A stretch of 64,000 bases of DNA. Origin: Anaerolineae bacterium (GTDB lineage: Bacteria > Chloroflexota > Anaerolineae > Aggregatilineales > Phototrophicaceae). The translations under genes and the position numbers were made by a program. How positions within the stretch are numbered: the first letter of the stretch is position 1; each line of letters starts with the position of its first letter. This document shows positions 8,778 through 17,575 of this stretch, piece by piece. The DNA lies in assembly GCA_017303635.1 (NCBI GenBank), contig JAFLCG010000008.1, positions 1 to 64,000 on the forward strand, read 5' to 3'. The notes under the pieces were generated by a model. The model made no database searches, was not told the origin of the DNA, and saw only the letters and a list, made by a program, of their open reading frames with translations.

Positions 8778-9950
8778 CTATTGGCAGACGAGTGATCTGC
8801 CATTTGGCATACGCATGTTAATGAAGGTGCCTTGTACGACCGGCCTTATCCGCTCACCATCCCATCTTTGCAGCACTACGCTTTGCGGCTGCCGCTGGCA
8901 GAAGAGCAAGCTGCCAGCCTCTGTCCATATGGGATAGAGGATTCCGGGAACATCCAACAGAAGCTGCTGATCGTCGTTCCTTACCTGAATGCTATCGGCT
9001 TCATATCCAGCTTGATTCATCACACTGACCGCCCAGCGCCCATCCTGGCTCCATCTTTGGAAAGCATAACCTCGATTTGCATCCGGGCTGATATTGATAA
9101 TTTGCTCTCCATGCCGCCGGTAAATCTGAAACAGCGAGGAGGCATCTGGTTGTGCAACGCTCAAGGTCAATTCGTTTTCAGCATTCCAATACAATGTAAA
9201 AAAACCACTGACATCGGAGAATACCAGTGTGGAGTTCTCGCCATTCCAAATCAATACGCTGCTTGTATCGCCATAGCGAAGTCCATATGAGACATATGCT
9301 AGGCGACCATCCCGGCTCCAACCAAAAGGGTAATCATCTTGGTCTGGAGTCTGGCTGAGGTTAAGTGTTTGCTGACCATCCCAAATATAGACTTCGCTCG
9401 GAAAAGAGCGGCCTTCAACTTGCCCTAACGGCCGCATCCGAAATGCCAGACGATTATCTGGACTCCACCTTACAAAATTCACATCGTCGACAAGCCCCGG
9501 CGGATTGACGCTCACAACCATCTCACCATTCCAGACAAACACACGAGCGCCTTGATTATCCTCTGATCCGACAAATGCCAGGTAGTGCCCATCCGGACTC
9601 CAATAGAATTGGTAAAATCGGGTGCTAGCCGGGGCTGTATAAATCACTTGTGGGTTGTTCACCGAGGAGTGCACATTGAAGATTCGCACATCGTTTTGAT
9701 CATCGGCTGATCCCGCATAAGCCAATTCACCATGGGCGTTTAAATCCAGCGTAAAGGTATTAGGGAAGCCGGGGATGGGTGCGCTAAAGTGTCGTTCCAG
9801 GTCATGCAGGGTGACGATTTCTTGCTGACCCAATACGTAGACAATCCAGTCGCGGCGCGGGTTCATCTGCCCCAGAGCGGGCATCAGCAGCGACAGGAGG
9901 GTGATCGGCAGCGCCAACCAAAGGGTAAGTCGAAGCAGGTAGGGTAACAC
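8778..9950 (-). CDS. secreted TolB-like beta-propeller protein
   Basis: 390 residues. A hydrophobic signal peptide covers about 1-28 (LLRLTLWLALPITLLSLLM). The remainder carries propeller repeats of the PD40 type: YWSPDGHYLAFVGS, RWSPDNRLAFRM, GWSRDGRLAYVS and RWSQDGRWAVSV. Blades are interleaved with VFVWNGE/VYIWDGQ/LIWNGE strands, an internal repeat suggesting duplication. By eye the DNA is more A+T-rich than its neighbours, which may mean it was acquired separately. Role unknown; probably an envelope ligand-binding protein. Confidence 0.75.
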   Translation of the reverse strand: MLPYLLRLTLWLALPITLLSLLMPALGQMNPRRDWIVYVLGQQEIVTLHDLERHFSAPIPGFPNTFTLDLNAHGELAYAGSADDQNDVRIFNVHSSVNNPQVIYTAPASTRFYQFYWSPDGHYLAFVGSEDNQGARVFVWNGEMVVSVNPPGLVDDVNFVRWSPDNRLAFRMRPLGQVEGRSFPSEVYIWDGQQTLNLSQTPDQDDYPFGWSRDGRLAYVSYGLRYGDTSSVLIWNGENSTLVFSDVSGFFTLYWNAENELTLSVAQPDASSLFQIYRRHGEQIINISPDANRGYAFQRWSQDGRWAVSVMNQAGYEADSIQVRNDDQQLLLDVPGILYPIWTEAGSLLFCQRQPQSVVLQRWDGERIRPVVQGTFINMRMPNGRSLVCQ

Positions 9951-10012
9951 GGCGGGTCGCCTTCAAACTCGATAATTGCTTCAAGTATATATCGAGGTAT
10001 GGTCAGGGCGGC

Positions 10013-10051
10013 GGGAGGATATACGGCGCGGACGCCTAATCCTCCCCTACA
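10013..10051. repeat. palindromic repeat with CCCTAC tail
   Basis: The outer arms GGGAGGAT and ATCCTCCC flank a short loop and are followed by CTACA. The same layout (GGGAGGATATACG ... CATCCTCCCCTACG) recurs at 50898-50936, about 41 kb away. It lies between the propeller gene and the permease gene and could form a hairpin at the end of the permease transcript. Confidence 0.6.
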
Positions 10052-10062
10052 CAGCGGCGGAC

Positions 10063-10974
10063 TCACCGCGAACGATTCGGGTCGAGCGCCTCTTGCAGAC
10101 CATCGCCCACGAACGAGAAACTGAGCATGGTGAGGGCGACCAGCAGAGTCGGGAAGAGCGCCAGATGGTAGTAGACGCGGATGGTATTGCCGATGCCGGA
10201 GCCGACCATCTTGCCCCAACTGGCGGTCGGCTCGGTGATGCCGATGCCGAGGAAGCTCAATCCGGCTTCCGCAAAGATCGCCAACGGGACGGCGAAGGTG
10301 AAGGAGATCAACAGCGGGGAGAGCGCGTTGGGGAGGATATGCGTCAGGATGATGCGGAGGTCATTGGCTCCCAGCGCCCGCGCCGAGGTCACAAATTCTT
10401 TTTCGCGGTAGGTCAGGAACTGGGCGCGAGTCAGGCGTAATGGTTCGATCCAACTGGTGACGGCCAACACGAAGATGACATTCCCGACGCCGGTTCCGAG
10501 GACGGTCAGCAGAAAGAGCGCGAAGAGCAGCGGCGGGATGGCCGTGGCGATATCCACCACGCGCTGAATGGCGAAGTCAATCCAGCCACCACGATACCCG
10601 GAGAGCATCCCCAAGGGCACACCGATGGCGAAGGCGATCAAGGGCACCAGCAGGCCGACGGTGAGCGACGTCCGCGCCCCGTAAATCAGGCGGGTGAGGT
10701 AATCGCGGCTGGAGCTATCCAACCCCAGGGGATGCTCGGCATTGACGAACGGCAGCGTATTGGCCCGCAGGGTGAAGAACACCCGGTCATAGTCATAGGG
10801 CGCGATGACATCCGCCAGCAGCGCCAGCAGCAAAAAGACGACCAGAATGAACAGCCCGAGCATCGCCAGCCGATTGCGGCTAAAACGACGGGCAGCATCC
10901 CGCCAGAGCGAGCGCTGCTCTATGCTGGCTACCGGGGTAGAAAGGGAGGGCGTCACAGCGGCAGGTGCAGTCAC
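10063..10974 (-). CDS. ABC transporter permease, DppC/OppC type
   Basis: 303 residues. The N-terminal OppC-type segment (about 20-75) has DAARRFSRNRLAMLGLFILV and the DYDR motif, followed by five or so further membrane helices in the BPD_transp_1 domain. The EAA loop is visible as VTSARALGANDLRIILTHILPN, where the ATPase would dock. It is the second of two permease genes; its start lies 3 bp after the stop of the DppB-type gene. Together with the substrate-binding protein at 12237 it should import peptides or other extended solutes. No ATPase gene follows, so the ATPases must be encoded elsewhere. Confidence 0.92.
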   Translation of the reverse strand: MTAPAAVTPSLSTPVASIEQRSLWRDAARRFSRNRLAMLGLFILVVFLLLALLADVIAPYDYDRVFFTLRANTLPFVNAEHPLGLDSSSRDYLTRLIYGARTSLTVGLLVPLIAFAIGVPLGMLSGYRGGWIDFAIQRVVDIATAIPPLLFALFLLTVLGTGVGNVIFVLAVTSWIEPLRLTRAQFLTYREKEFVTSARALGANDLRIILTHILPNALSPLLISFTFAVPLAIFAEAGLSFLGIGITEPTASWGKMVGSGIGNTIRVYYHLALFPTLLVALTMLSFSFVGDGLQEALDPNRSR

Positions 10975-10977
10975 AGC

Positions 10978-11943
10978 TCAGGCGCTCCCGGTGATGCGGA
11001 CACGCGGGTCGATCACCGTGTAGAGAATATCGGTAATGAGATAGGTCAGGCCCCAGAAGAAGGCGACCAGCAGCACCAGCCCCATCACCATGGGGTAATC
11101 CCGATTGAAGATGCTGGTGATGAAGAATTTGCCGAGGCCGGGGATGCCGTAGACCACTTCAATGAACAATGAGCCCGTCAGCAGGTTCGGGATTTGTGGC
11201 AGCAGCACCGTAATCATGGGAATGAGCGCGTTCCGGAGCACATGCCGAAACATAATGGTCCGTTCGGAAAGCCCTTTGGAACGGGCCGTCCGCACATAAT
11301 CCGCCCCGAGTGCATCGGAAACACTGGCGCGGGTATAGCGGGCTACCAGCGCCAGCGGGGCCAGCGCGTAGGTTATCACCGGCAGGAAGTAATCCCACGA
11401 GAGGATAGCGGCTCCATCGGGCGTGATCGGCCCGATGATCCAGCGGTTGGGCTGCCCCCAGCCAGCCTGGAAGCCGAAAATGATCAAGAGGAAGGTAGCG
11501 ATGATGAAGTTCGGCAGGGTGATGCCGAGGGTCGCCGTAAAGGTGATGACGTTATCGATCCAGCTATTGCGGCGATAGGCCGCCACAATCCCCATCAAAA
11601 TCCCCAACCCAAAAGAGACAATGATGGTATAGAGGCCGACGTGCAGAGTCACCGGCCAGGTGCGGACGATGACATCCGTGACCGGCGGATTCCCGGCGAC
11701 GGCGAACGAGTTGCCAAAATCGAGGCGCAGGGCGCTGCCCAAGAAATTGAAGTAGCGTTCGATCGGGGGTTTATCCAACCCGTATTTGCGTTCCAGATTG
11801 GCGAGCGCATCCGCCGAATAGCCGCGTTCGCCCAGCGTGAACGGACCACCGGGAACGGCATTCATCAAGACAAAGACGATGACAGAAACCGCCAGCATGA
11901 CAAAAACCAGAGCGATCAGGCGGCGGATGATATAACCGGTCAT
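10978..11943 (-). CDS. ABC transporter permease, DppB/OppB type
   Basis: 321 residues. The N terminus MTGYIIRRLIALVFVMLAVS with FVLMNAVPGGPF is typical of DppB/OppB permeases, as is the EAA loop at YVRTARSKGLSERTIMFRHVLRNALIPMIT-type sequence near residues 220-245. About six membrane helices are expected. It pairs with the following DppC-type permease to form the membrane channel. A 293-bp gap filled with inverted repeats separates it from the upstream substrate-binding protein gene. Confidence 0.92.
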   Translation of the reverse strand: MTGYIIRRLIALVFVMLAVSVIVFVLMNAVPGGPFTLGERGYSADALANLERKYGLDKPPIERYFNFLGSALRLDFGNSFAVAGNPPVTDVIVRTWPVTLHVGLYTIIVSFGLGILMGIVAAYRRNSWIDNVITFTATLGITLPNFIIATFLLIIFGFQAGWGQPNRWIIGPITPDGAAILSWDYFLPVITYALAPLALVARYTRASVSDALGADYVRTARSKGLSERTIMFRHVLRNALIPMITVLLPQIPNLLTGSLFIEVVYGIPGLGKFFITSIFNRDYPMVMGLVLLVAFFWGLTYLITDILYTVIDPRVRITGSA

Positions 11944-11948
11944 TTAAG

Positions 11949-12222
11949 TTTCTCAAGCAAGCGACGTATCCCCACCCCTAGACTTTTTTCAGGGCAGGCG
12001 CAAAGAAGGAACCTCACCCCTAAATCCCCTCTCCTTATCGGCGGCGCGTAACCTGCTGGTCGAATTAAGGTTATCCTGCGCCGCCTGGAGAGGGGACTTT
12101 CGGAGGTGATCGCAGAGCCTGCGATCACCTCAAATTGCTTGGTAGAGAAAGTCTACCTATATGCGACTTTCGCTCAATCCCATAGGTTCTGTCTGCTTCC
12201 CCCTCTCCTGGTGGGAGAGGGG
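11949..12222. repeat. nested inverted-repeat block between transporter genes
   Basis: This gene-free stretch holds several inverted repeats. Outer arms TCCCCTCTCC (12025) and GGAGAGGGGA (12087) enclose GGCGGCGC (12040) / GCGCCGCC (12078) and TAACCT / AGGTTA, so about 70 bp can fold as one hairpin. A perfect 12-bp stem AGGTGATCGCAG / CTGCGATCACCT lies at 12104-12130 with a 3-base loop. A further CCCCTCTCC / GGAGAGGGG hairpin sits at 12200-12222. The CCTCACCCCTAA...CCCCTCTCC end recurs at 50738 and 61015. The block may dampen expression of the permeases relative to the binding protein, or be a mobile repeat. Confidence 0.7.
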
Positions 12223-12236
12223 TTGAAGTGAGAGCC

Positions 12237-13982
12237 TTACGACGAGCGATAGGTTTGGGCTTCGCTCACGGCGCTGGTGATGTAGAACGTCCCCCAGCAC
12301 CAGTCATTGCCCCAGTGCAGCGCACCGACGCCCTGAGCATCCGGGCGGAAGCAATCCCCGGCGACATAGGGTTGGAAGAGATCACCCTGGATACGATGGA
12401 CGAGGAAGATACCCCCCACGTCTTCAACCAAGATTTTCTCGGCATCCATGTACATCTGGGTACGAACAGCCGGATCGCCCACCATCACATTGGCATCGTT
12501 GACCAGTTGATCGAAGGTCTCGTTACGCCAGGAGTGACGACCGGTCGAGACCCACACGCCGAGCATGTTGGAGGGATCGAGGTAGTCCATACCGTAGGAA
12601 ACGGCACCGAACTGGACGGTGGTCGGGCGGGCCAGCAGACCTTCCATGAAGGCGCTGAATTCCATGTTGTTGACGGTGATTTCCACGTTCAGGCATTCGC
12701 TGATGGAAGCTGCCGAGGCAACCCACCAGGCCGCACGGGCTTCGGTCTCACCACGCAGCTTGAGTTCCTGCGCCGGGAAACCTGCGCCATCCGGGTAACC
12801 GGCTTCGGCGAGCAGCGCCTTGGCGGCTTCGCAGTCGTAGCCCTGGAACTGCTTCAGGTCGCCGGCTGTATCCGAGGCGGGGAAGCCCGGAGCCAGGAAG
12901 GAGTAAGCCGGGATACCGAACTGGGAACCGATGACGTTGGCGACGATGGCTTCACGATCCAGCGCTTTGGCAAAGGCCTGGCGCACCTGGAGGCTATCGA
13001 ACGGTGCGGTGTAGGTATCGAAGAACAGGTAGTCAGTACGGAAGTCACCGAAGTTCGGGCGGTAGTTGGCGCTGAGGGTCTCATCCGCCGCGATCACTTC
13101 GAAGTCTGCCGGGCTGATGTGAACATAGTTCACGCGGTCGATTTCGCCATTCTGGAAAGCCAGGAAGCTGCCATTGAGCTGATCGCCGTAGATGCCTTCC
13201 ATCTGCCGCAGGAAGGGCTGACGGAAACCGGTGTAGGTCGGGTTGGCGGTCAGGAGGAGGCGGCTGCCCGCTTCCAGTTCACTGAGCATGAAGGGGCCAG
13301 AGCTGACGCTGAGCGCCGGATCAATCACATAGCCGGGGCCGTGTTCAGCCAGGGCTTTGGCCTGCAGGGGCGGCCAGAAGTAGACGGTGCCGGGCAGGTA
13401 CGGACGGGGGCCGTTGGTTTCGATGACCAGGGTCAGGTCATCGACGGCGCGGATACCGACTTCATCGATACCGACTTCACCGGCAACCGCTTCCGACCAG
13501 TTCTTGATGGTGCCCTGCCACATCCAAACGAAGTCATAGGCGTTGGCGGGATCCACCATGAAGCGGTAGCTGGCGGCATAGTCTTCAGCGGTCAGCGGGG
13601 TGCCGTCGCTCCAGACCTGGCCGGGACGCAGCTTGAACGTCCAGGACAGACCATCTTCCGAGGCTTCCCAACTTTCGGCGGCACCGGGGATGAGGTTCAG
13701 ATTCTCATCGAGGTTGACCAGCGGATCGCTGAACAGGTCGAACAGGTTGGTATCACCGCAGATGCGCTGATAGACCGTCACGACAGAGGAGAGCGAGATT
13801 TCGGTACGGCTGGAATCGCAGATGGTGCGCCAGGTCTGCATTTCATAGGGGGCGGCATCCGCGGGCAGGGCACGCCCGTAGACATCGACATTCTCCTGGG
13901 CGCCGGCGATGGGCAGCGCAACGACTGCCAACCACAGGGTCAGGGAAAGCATAAACAACAAAACGGATAGTTTTCTATACAT
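12237..13982 (-). CDS. ABC transporter substrate-binding protein, peptide/nickel type (SBP_bac_5)
   Basis: 581 residues from ATG 13982, chosen because AAGGAG lies 8 bases upstream and the protein then begins with a signal peptide (MYRKLSVLLFMLSLTLWLAV); a frame extending to 14051 is less likely. The SBP_bac_5 signature is visible in LIPGAAESWEASEDGLSWTFKLRPG-type sequence near residues 85-110 and DGTPLTAEDYAASYRFM. No lipobox is seen, so the protein may be released or anchored by an uncleaved signal. It is the first gene of a transporter that continues with two permeases. The substrate (peptide, sugar oligomer or other) cannot be deduced. Confidence 0.92.
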   Translation of the reverse strand: MYRKLSVLLFMLSLTLWLAVVALPIAGAQENVDVYGRALPADAAPYEMQTWRTICDSSRTEISLSSVVTVYQRICGDTNLFDLFSDPLVNLDENLNLIPGAAESWEASEDGLSWTFKLRPGQVWSDGTPLTAEDYAASYRFMVDPANAYDFVWMWQGTIKNWSEAVAGEVGIDEVGIRAVDDLTLVIETNGPRPYLPGTVYFWPPLQAKALAEHGPGYVIDPALSVSSGPFMLSELEAGSRLLLTANPTYTGFRQPFLRQMEGIYGDQLNGSFLAFQNGEIDRVNYVHISPADFEVIAADETLSANYRPNFGDFRTDYLFFDTYTAPFDSLQVRQAFAKALDREAIVANVIGSQFGIPAYSFLAPGFPASDTAGDLKQFQGYDCEAAKALLAEAGYPDGAGFPAQELKLRGETEARAAWWVASAASISECLNVEITVNNMEFSAFMEGLLARPTTVQFGAVSYGMDYLDPSNMLGVWVSTGRHSWRNETFDQLVNDANVMVGDPAVRTQMYMDAEKILVEDVGGIFLVHRIQGDLFQPYVAGDCFRPDAQGVGALHWGNDWCWGTFYITSAVSEAQTYRSS

Positions 13983-14167
13983 CGGGTCGGCTCCTTCATG
14001 AACTTTCTCAAAAACGCACGGCATGGGCGTGTGTGAGCGACAATCGTACATCCCTTACGGGAATCCAGCAAATAGGCTGGATGGGAGCCTTAACGAGCAA
14101 TAAACGCTCCTATGTGAGCGAGATTGAACGCTTTTGCGCTTTGGATTATGCGGGGTGGAAAGCAGTT

Positions 14168-14190
14168 GTGGGGAGGCACTGCCTCCCCAC
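14168..14190 (-). terminator. stem-loop after the PPC-domain gene
   Basis: GTGGGGAGGC and GCCTCCCCAC form a perfect 10-bp stem with a 3-base loop, 10 bp beyond the stop of the reverse-strand gene at 14201. No T run follows, so it may be a repeat hairpin or a processing or end-protecting structure rather than a full intrinsic terminator. Confidence 0.5.
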
Positions 14191-14200
14191 AGACGTGAAC

Positions 14201-15004
14201 TTACTTGGAGGAGAAATTCAACTCGAAGGTGCCGACTTTGTTCTCACCCGCGCCTTCCAGGTCGAGGATGAAGACTGAGGTCACGAAGAAGATGTACTTG
14301 CCATCGTCCGGTAGCTCAAAACGCACGATGGACGAATCGGTCGAACCGTTGGAGTCGTCATTCGCCGTGATGCGTTCACCATTGGTAGCGAACAAGTGGA
14401 GTGCGGTGTCAAAGTCATTGCTGGATACATCAATGTTCACCACATCACCTTCGTTGCCAGTGAATGTATAGTAGTAGACCGGCTCCTGCAGGGTAATCTC
14501 GGCTTCCAGTGTGCCGACATCTTCCACATTGCCGTGATAGTAGGTGATCGAATCGGGTTCAGCACCGTCCGGGACGTTGTTACCGTTCAGTTCGAGGCGA
14601 TAGTCCTCATCACCGTTTTCGACCTCTTCCCAGGGGCCAAAGCGGGTCAGGAAGATGAAGTACCCGCCGTCCTGCGGCAATTCCAGTTCAATCTCCGGGT
14701 CAAGGCCGTTGGTATCATCGTCAGTGGTGTAGATTTCACCGCGTTCTCCCAGCAAAACCATGTACATATCCAGGTCATCGGTTAGCGCCTCGGCGCTGAT
14801 GGTCACTTCATCACCTTCGCTGCCGATGAAGGAATACAGGACAGCCGTCACATTGTCGCTGAAGGTGCCCTCGACTTCTTCGCCATCTTCGAGGATGGGT
14901 ATCGTGAGTTGCTCTTCTTCCTGGGCGGCAGCCGTCCCGAAGAGTGCCAACAACAGGGCCAGGACAGCAAAGATGAGTATGAACCGAGATGTACGCATTA
15001 ACAA
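14201..15004 (-). CDS. secreted protein with two PPC (pre-peptidase C-terminal) domains
   Basis: 267 residues. The signal peptide covers about 1-27 (FILIFAVLALLLALFGTAAAQ). Two PPC-like beta-sandwich domains follow at about 35-140 and 150-265, recognised by DVVTISAEALTDDLDMYM-like strands (here DEVTISAEALTDDLDMYMVL) and DVVNIDVSSNDFDTALHLF. Asp-rich turns (TTDDDTNGLDPEIE, TANDDSNGSTDS) may bind calcium. PPC domains normally sit at the end of secreted proteases and help folding or substrate contact; here they are alone with no catalytic domain. The C11 peptidase at 17576 is a possible partner, but that is conjecture. Confidence 0.8.
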   Translation of the reverse strand: MLMRTSRFILIFAVLALLLALFGTAAAQEEEQLTIPILEDGEEVEGTFSDNVTAVLYSFIGSEGDEVTISAEALTDDLDMYMVLLGERGEIYTTDDDTNGLDPEIELELPQDGGYFIFLTRFGPWEEVENGDEDYRLELNGNNVPDGAEPDSITYYHGNVEDVGTLEAEITLQEPVYYYTFTGNEGDVVNIDVSSNDFDTALHLFATNGERITANDDSNGSTDSSIVRFELPDDGKYIFFVTSVFILDLEGAGENKVGTFELNFSSK

Positions 15005-15153
15005 AAGCTCCAGATTAACGAGGATAACTGGCTTGTTCGCACTCGATGAGGGCGCAGCCTAGATTTAACTATACAGGCAACTGGTCGGGGAAAAGCCTTC
15101 AGATTGTACGTGATTGATGGTAATCCCCTTCTAATTGCTGTATCAGCTGCCTC

Positions 15154-15169
15154 GAACGTTTGTTACAAT
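15154..15169 (+). promoter_or_regulatory. LexA-box-like palindrome overlapping a -10-like sequence before pcrA
   Basis: GAACGTTTGTTA matches the GAAC-N4-GTTC LexA box known from Gram-positive bacteria except for its last base, and TACAAT directly overlaps it as a possible -10. It lies 35-50 bases before the pcrA start. SOS control of UvrD/PcrA helicases is common. A perfect GAACATTTGTTC copy is at 50547. Assignment as a LexA site is an inference. Confidence 0.4.
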
Positions 15170-15203
15170 CAGGCGCTCAGCAGGGCGATCAGGAGCGTGG
15201 ACG

Positions 15204-17453
15204 ATGGCGGCAGATTTACTCAAGGGATTGAACACGGCTCAGGGTGAGGCGGTCTCCGCCGGTGAAGGCCCGGTGTTGGTGCTGGCCGGGCCGGGCAGCG
15301 GTAAAACCCGCGTGCTGACCCACCGCATCGCCTGGCTGATCCGGGAGATGGGTGTGCATCCCTCTGCCATCATGAGTGTGACCTTCACCAACAAAGCCGC
15401 TGGAGAGATGAAAGGCCGTGTCGAGGCGATCCTCGGCGGACGGTTGCAAGGCTTGCAGATCGGCACCTTCCACGCCATCTGCGCCCGCCTGCTGCGCAAG
15501 GAAGCGACCCACACCGACCGCAAATCGGATTATGTCATCTATGACACCGATGATCAGCTGACGGTCATCGACCAGGCCATGAATGAGCTGAACATTGACA
15601 GCAAACGCTGGAAGCCGCGAACGCTGCTCAACCAGATTTCTGCCGCCAAGAATGAACTCATCACGGCGTCAATGTACCGGGCTGACGGCTATAACGGCGA
15701 GATCACCCGCCGGGTTTACGAACGCTATCAGGAAATTCTGGTGGCGGCCAACGCCCGCGACTTCGACGATCTGCTGCTGGATACCGCGGTGCTGATGCGG
15801 GATGACGCCGAGGTGCGGGAACGCTATCAGCGCTTCATCGAGTACCTGCTGGTGGATGAATTTCAGGATACGAACGCCGCACAGTATGCGCTGGTGCGGC
15901 TGCTGGCTGCGCCGCAAAACAATGTGTTTATCGTCGGGGATGAAGACCAGGCGATTTATGGTTTTCGCGGGGCGGATTACCGCAACGTGCTGCAATTCCG
16001 CAAGGACTTCCCTAAGGCCAAAGTGGTGCTGCTGGAACAGAATTACCGCTCGACCCAGATTGTGCTGGACGCGGCGCGGGCCGTCATTGACCGGAACCCG
16101 AACCGCACCCGCAAGGAACTTTTCACCGACCGACGCGGCGGCCTGCCGGTGAGCATCTTTGAAGCCTACAGCGAGACTGAAGAAGCCGAGTTCGTCATCA
16201 AAACGGTGCAGGAGTTGGTCAAACGGCAGGACATGGCGTATGGGGATTTCGCGGTCATGTACCGTACTAACGCCCAATCCCGCGCATTGGAAGATGCGTT
16301 CATCAAACAGCGGGTGCCTTACAAACTGGTCGGCGGCGTGGGGTTTTACAAACGCCGGGAAATCCGCGACCTGATCGCCTATCTACGGGTTATCCACAAT
16401 CCGGATGACACCGTCAGCTTCAGCCGCATCATCAATGTGCCTAAGCGCGGGATTGGGAAAAAGTCCCTGGAAGATTTCCAGTCGTGGGCGGGCAAACGGC
16501 GGATGAGCATTGGCGCGGCTATGGAGTCCCTGATGAATGGGGAAGCCTCCCCACTGGCAAATGCGGCGGTCAAGAAATTCATCGAATTCGGGACGCTGCT
16601 GAATGAATGGCGGACGCTGGCCGCAGGCGGTGACCTGACCGCGCTGCTGGATGAGATCATCGTGCGGATTGGCTACACCCTCTGGCTGCATGAGAGCAGC
16701 GACACCACCGACGAGGCACTGGAACGCGAGGACAACCTGCGCGAATTCCGGGCGCTGGTCGAAGCCAATAAAGAGAAAACGCTGCCGGAATTCCTGGAGG
16801 AGATCGCGCTGGTTTCTGACGTGGACTCGCTCAAGGAAGATGCCGATGCGGTTACCCTGCTGACGCTGCATGCGGCGAAGGGGCTGGAATATCCGGTGGT
16901 GTTTCTGACGGGGATGGAAGAAGGGATGCTGCCGCACTTCCGGTCACTGGATGACCCCGACGGCATGGCGGAAGAACGCCGCCTGATGTACGTGGGCATG
17001 ACGCGTGCCGAGCAGCGCCTGTTCCTGAGCTATGCTTTCCGCCGGATGATCTTTGGTGAAACCAACCCCGGCGTGCCCTCGCGCTTCCTGACTGATATTC
17101 CGGCTGACCTGACGGATGGCTTCAACGCCCGCCTGATCCAGCGGCGGGATAAGCAGCGGTATGATGAGGACATCACCTGGGAGCCGGAAACGCCGCGCGC
17201 ATTCCCCATGTCGCGACCCACCCCGGCCTTACCGACTCGGTCGGGGACTCCGAAGGCACTGCCCCCGGCGGTGGTGAGCAAGACTACCTATAAGAGTGGG
17301 CAGAAGGTCAAACACGGCAAGTTCGGTTCCGGCATCGTGATCGAAAGCAAAGCCATCTCCGGCGATGAGCAGGTCACGGTCAGCTTCAGCGATAAGAAGG
17401 TTGGCATCAAGACCCTGATCGCCAGCTTTGCCAATCTGGTGATTGAGGAGTAG
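15204..17453 (+). CDS. pcrA: ATP-dependent DNA helicase PcrA/UvrD
   Basis: 749 residues from ATG 15204, which has CAGGAG upstream; an open frame extends back to 15135 without a site. It unwinds DNA 3'-5' in excision repair, mismatch repair and replication restart. Superfamily 1A motifs are in order: Q motif LNTAQGEAV, Walker A AGPGSGKTRVL, motif Ia TFTNKAAGEM, Walker B VDEFQDTN, motif III GDEDQAIYGFRGA, motif IV QNYRST, motif V LTLHAAKGLEYPVVFL and motif VI EERRLMYVGMTRAE. The C-terminal 50 residues (KSGQKVKHGKFGSGIVIE) form the Tudor-like domain typical of PcrA, which contacts RNA polymerase. It is monocistronic, with a possible LexA box in its promoter. Confidence 0.97.
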   Translation: MAADLLKGLNTAQGEAVSAGEGPVLVLAGPGSGKTRVLTHRIAWLIREMGVHPSAIMSVTFTNKAAGEMKGRVEAILGGRLQGLQIGTFHAICARLLRKEATHTDRKSDYVIYDTDDQLTVIDQAMNELNIDSKRWKPRTLLNQISAAKNELITASMYRADGYNGEITRRVYERYQEILVAANARDFDDLLLDTAVLMRDDAEVRERYQRFIEYLLVDEFQDTNAAQYALVRLLAAPQNNVFIVGDEDQAIYGFRGADYRNVLQFRKDFPKAKVVLLEQNYRSTQIVLDAARAVIDRNPNRTRKELFTDRRGGLPVSIFEAYSETEEAEFVIKTVQELVKRQDMAYGDFAVMYRTNAQSRALEDAFIKQRVPYKLVGGVGFYKRREIRDLIAYLRVIHNPDDTVSFSRIINVPKRGIGKKSLEDFQSWAGKRRMSIGAAMESLMNGEASPLANAAVKKFIEFGTLLNEWRTLAAGGDLTALLDEIIVRIGYTLWLHESSDTTDEALEREDNLREFRALVEANKEKTLPEFLEEIALVSDVDSLKEDADAVTLLTLHAAKGLEYPVVFLTGMEEGMLPHFRSLDDPDGMAEERRLMYVGMTRAEQRLFLSYAFRRMIFGETNPGVPSRFLTDIPADLTDGFNARLIQRRDKQRYDEDITWEPETPRAFPMSRPTPALPTRSGTPKALPPAVVSKTTYKSGQKVKHGKFGSGIVIESKAISGDEQVTVSFSDKKVGIKTLIASFANLVIEE

Positions 17454-17575
17454 TTCACGGGGTTGGGTGAAAGTCTCTGTCTGGCTTATGCATTAAGGAA
17501 ATGATTGCGCGGGTTACCTGAAATAGTGCTACTCTGATTTGAGTATCTATTTTTATACCCCTTCAGGATAACCCA

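Noticed and set aside
12228-13970. A 580-codon open frame antisense to the substrate-binding protein
   Set aside because: The opposite strand encodes a clear SBP_bac_5 protein with signal peptide; the antisense product has no known motifs.
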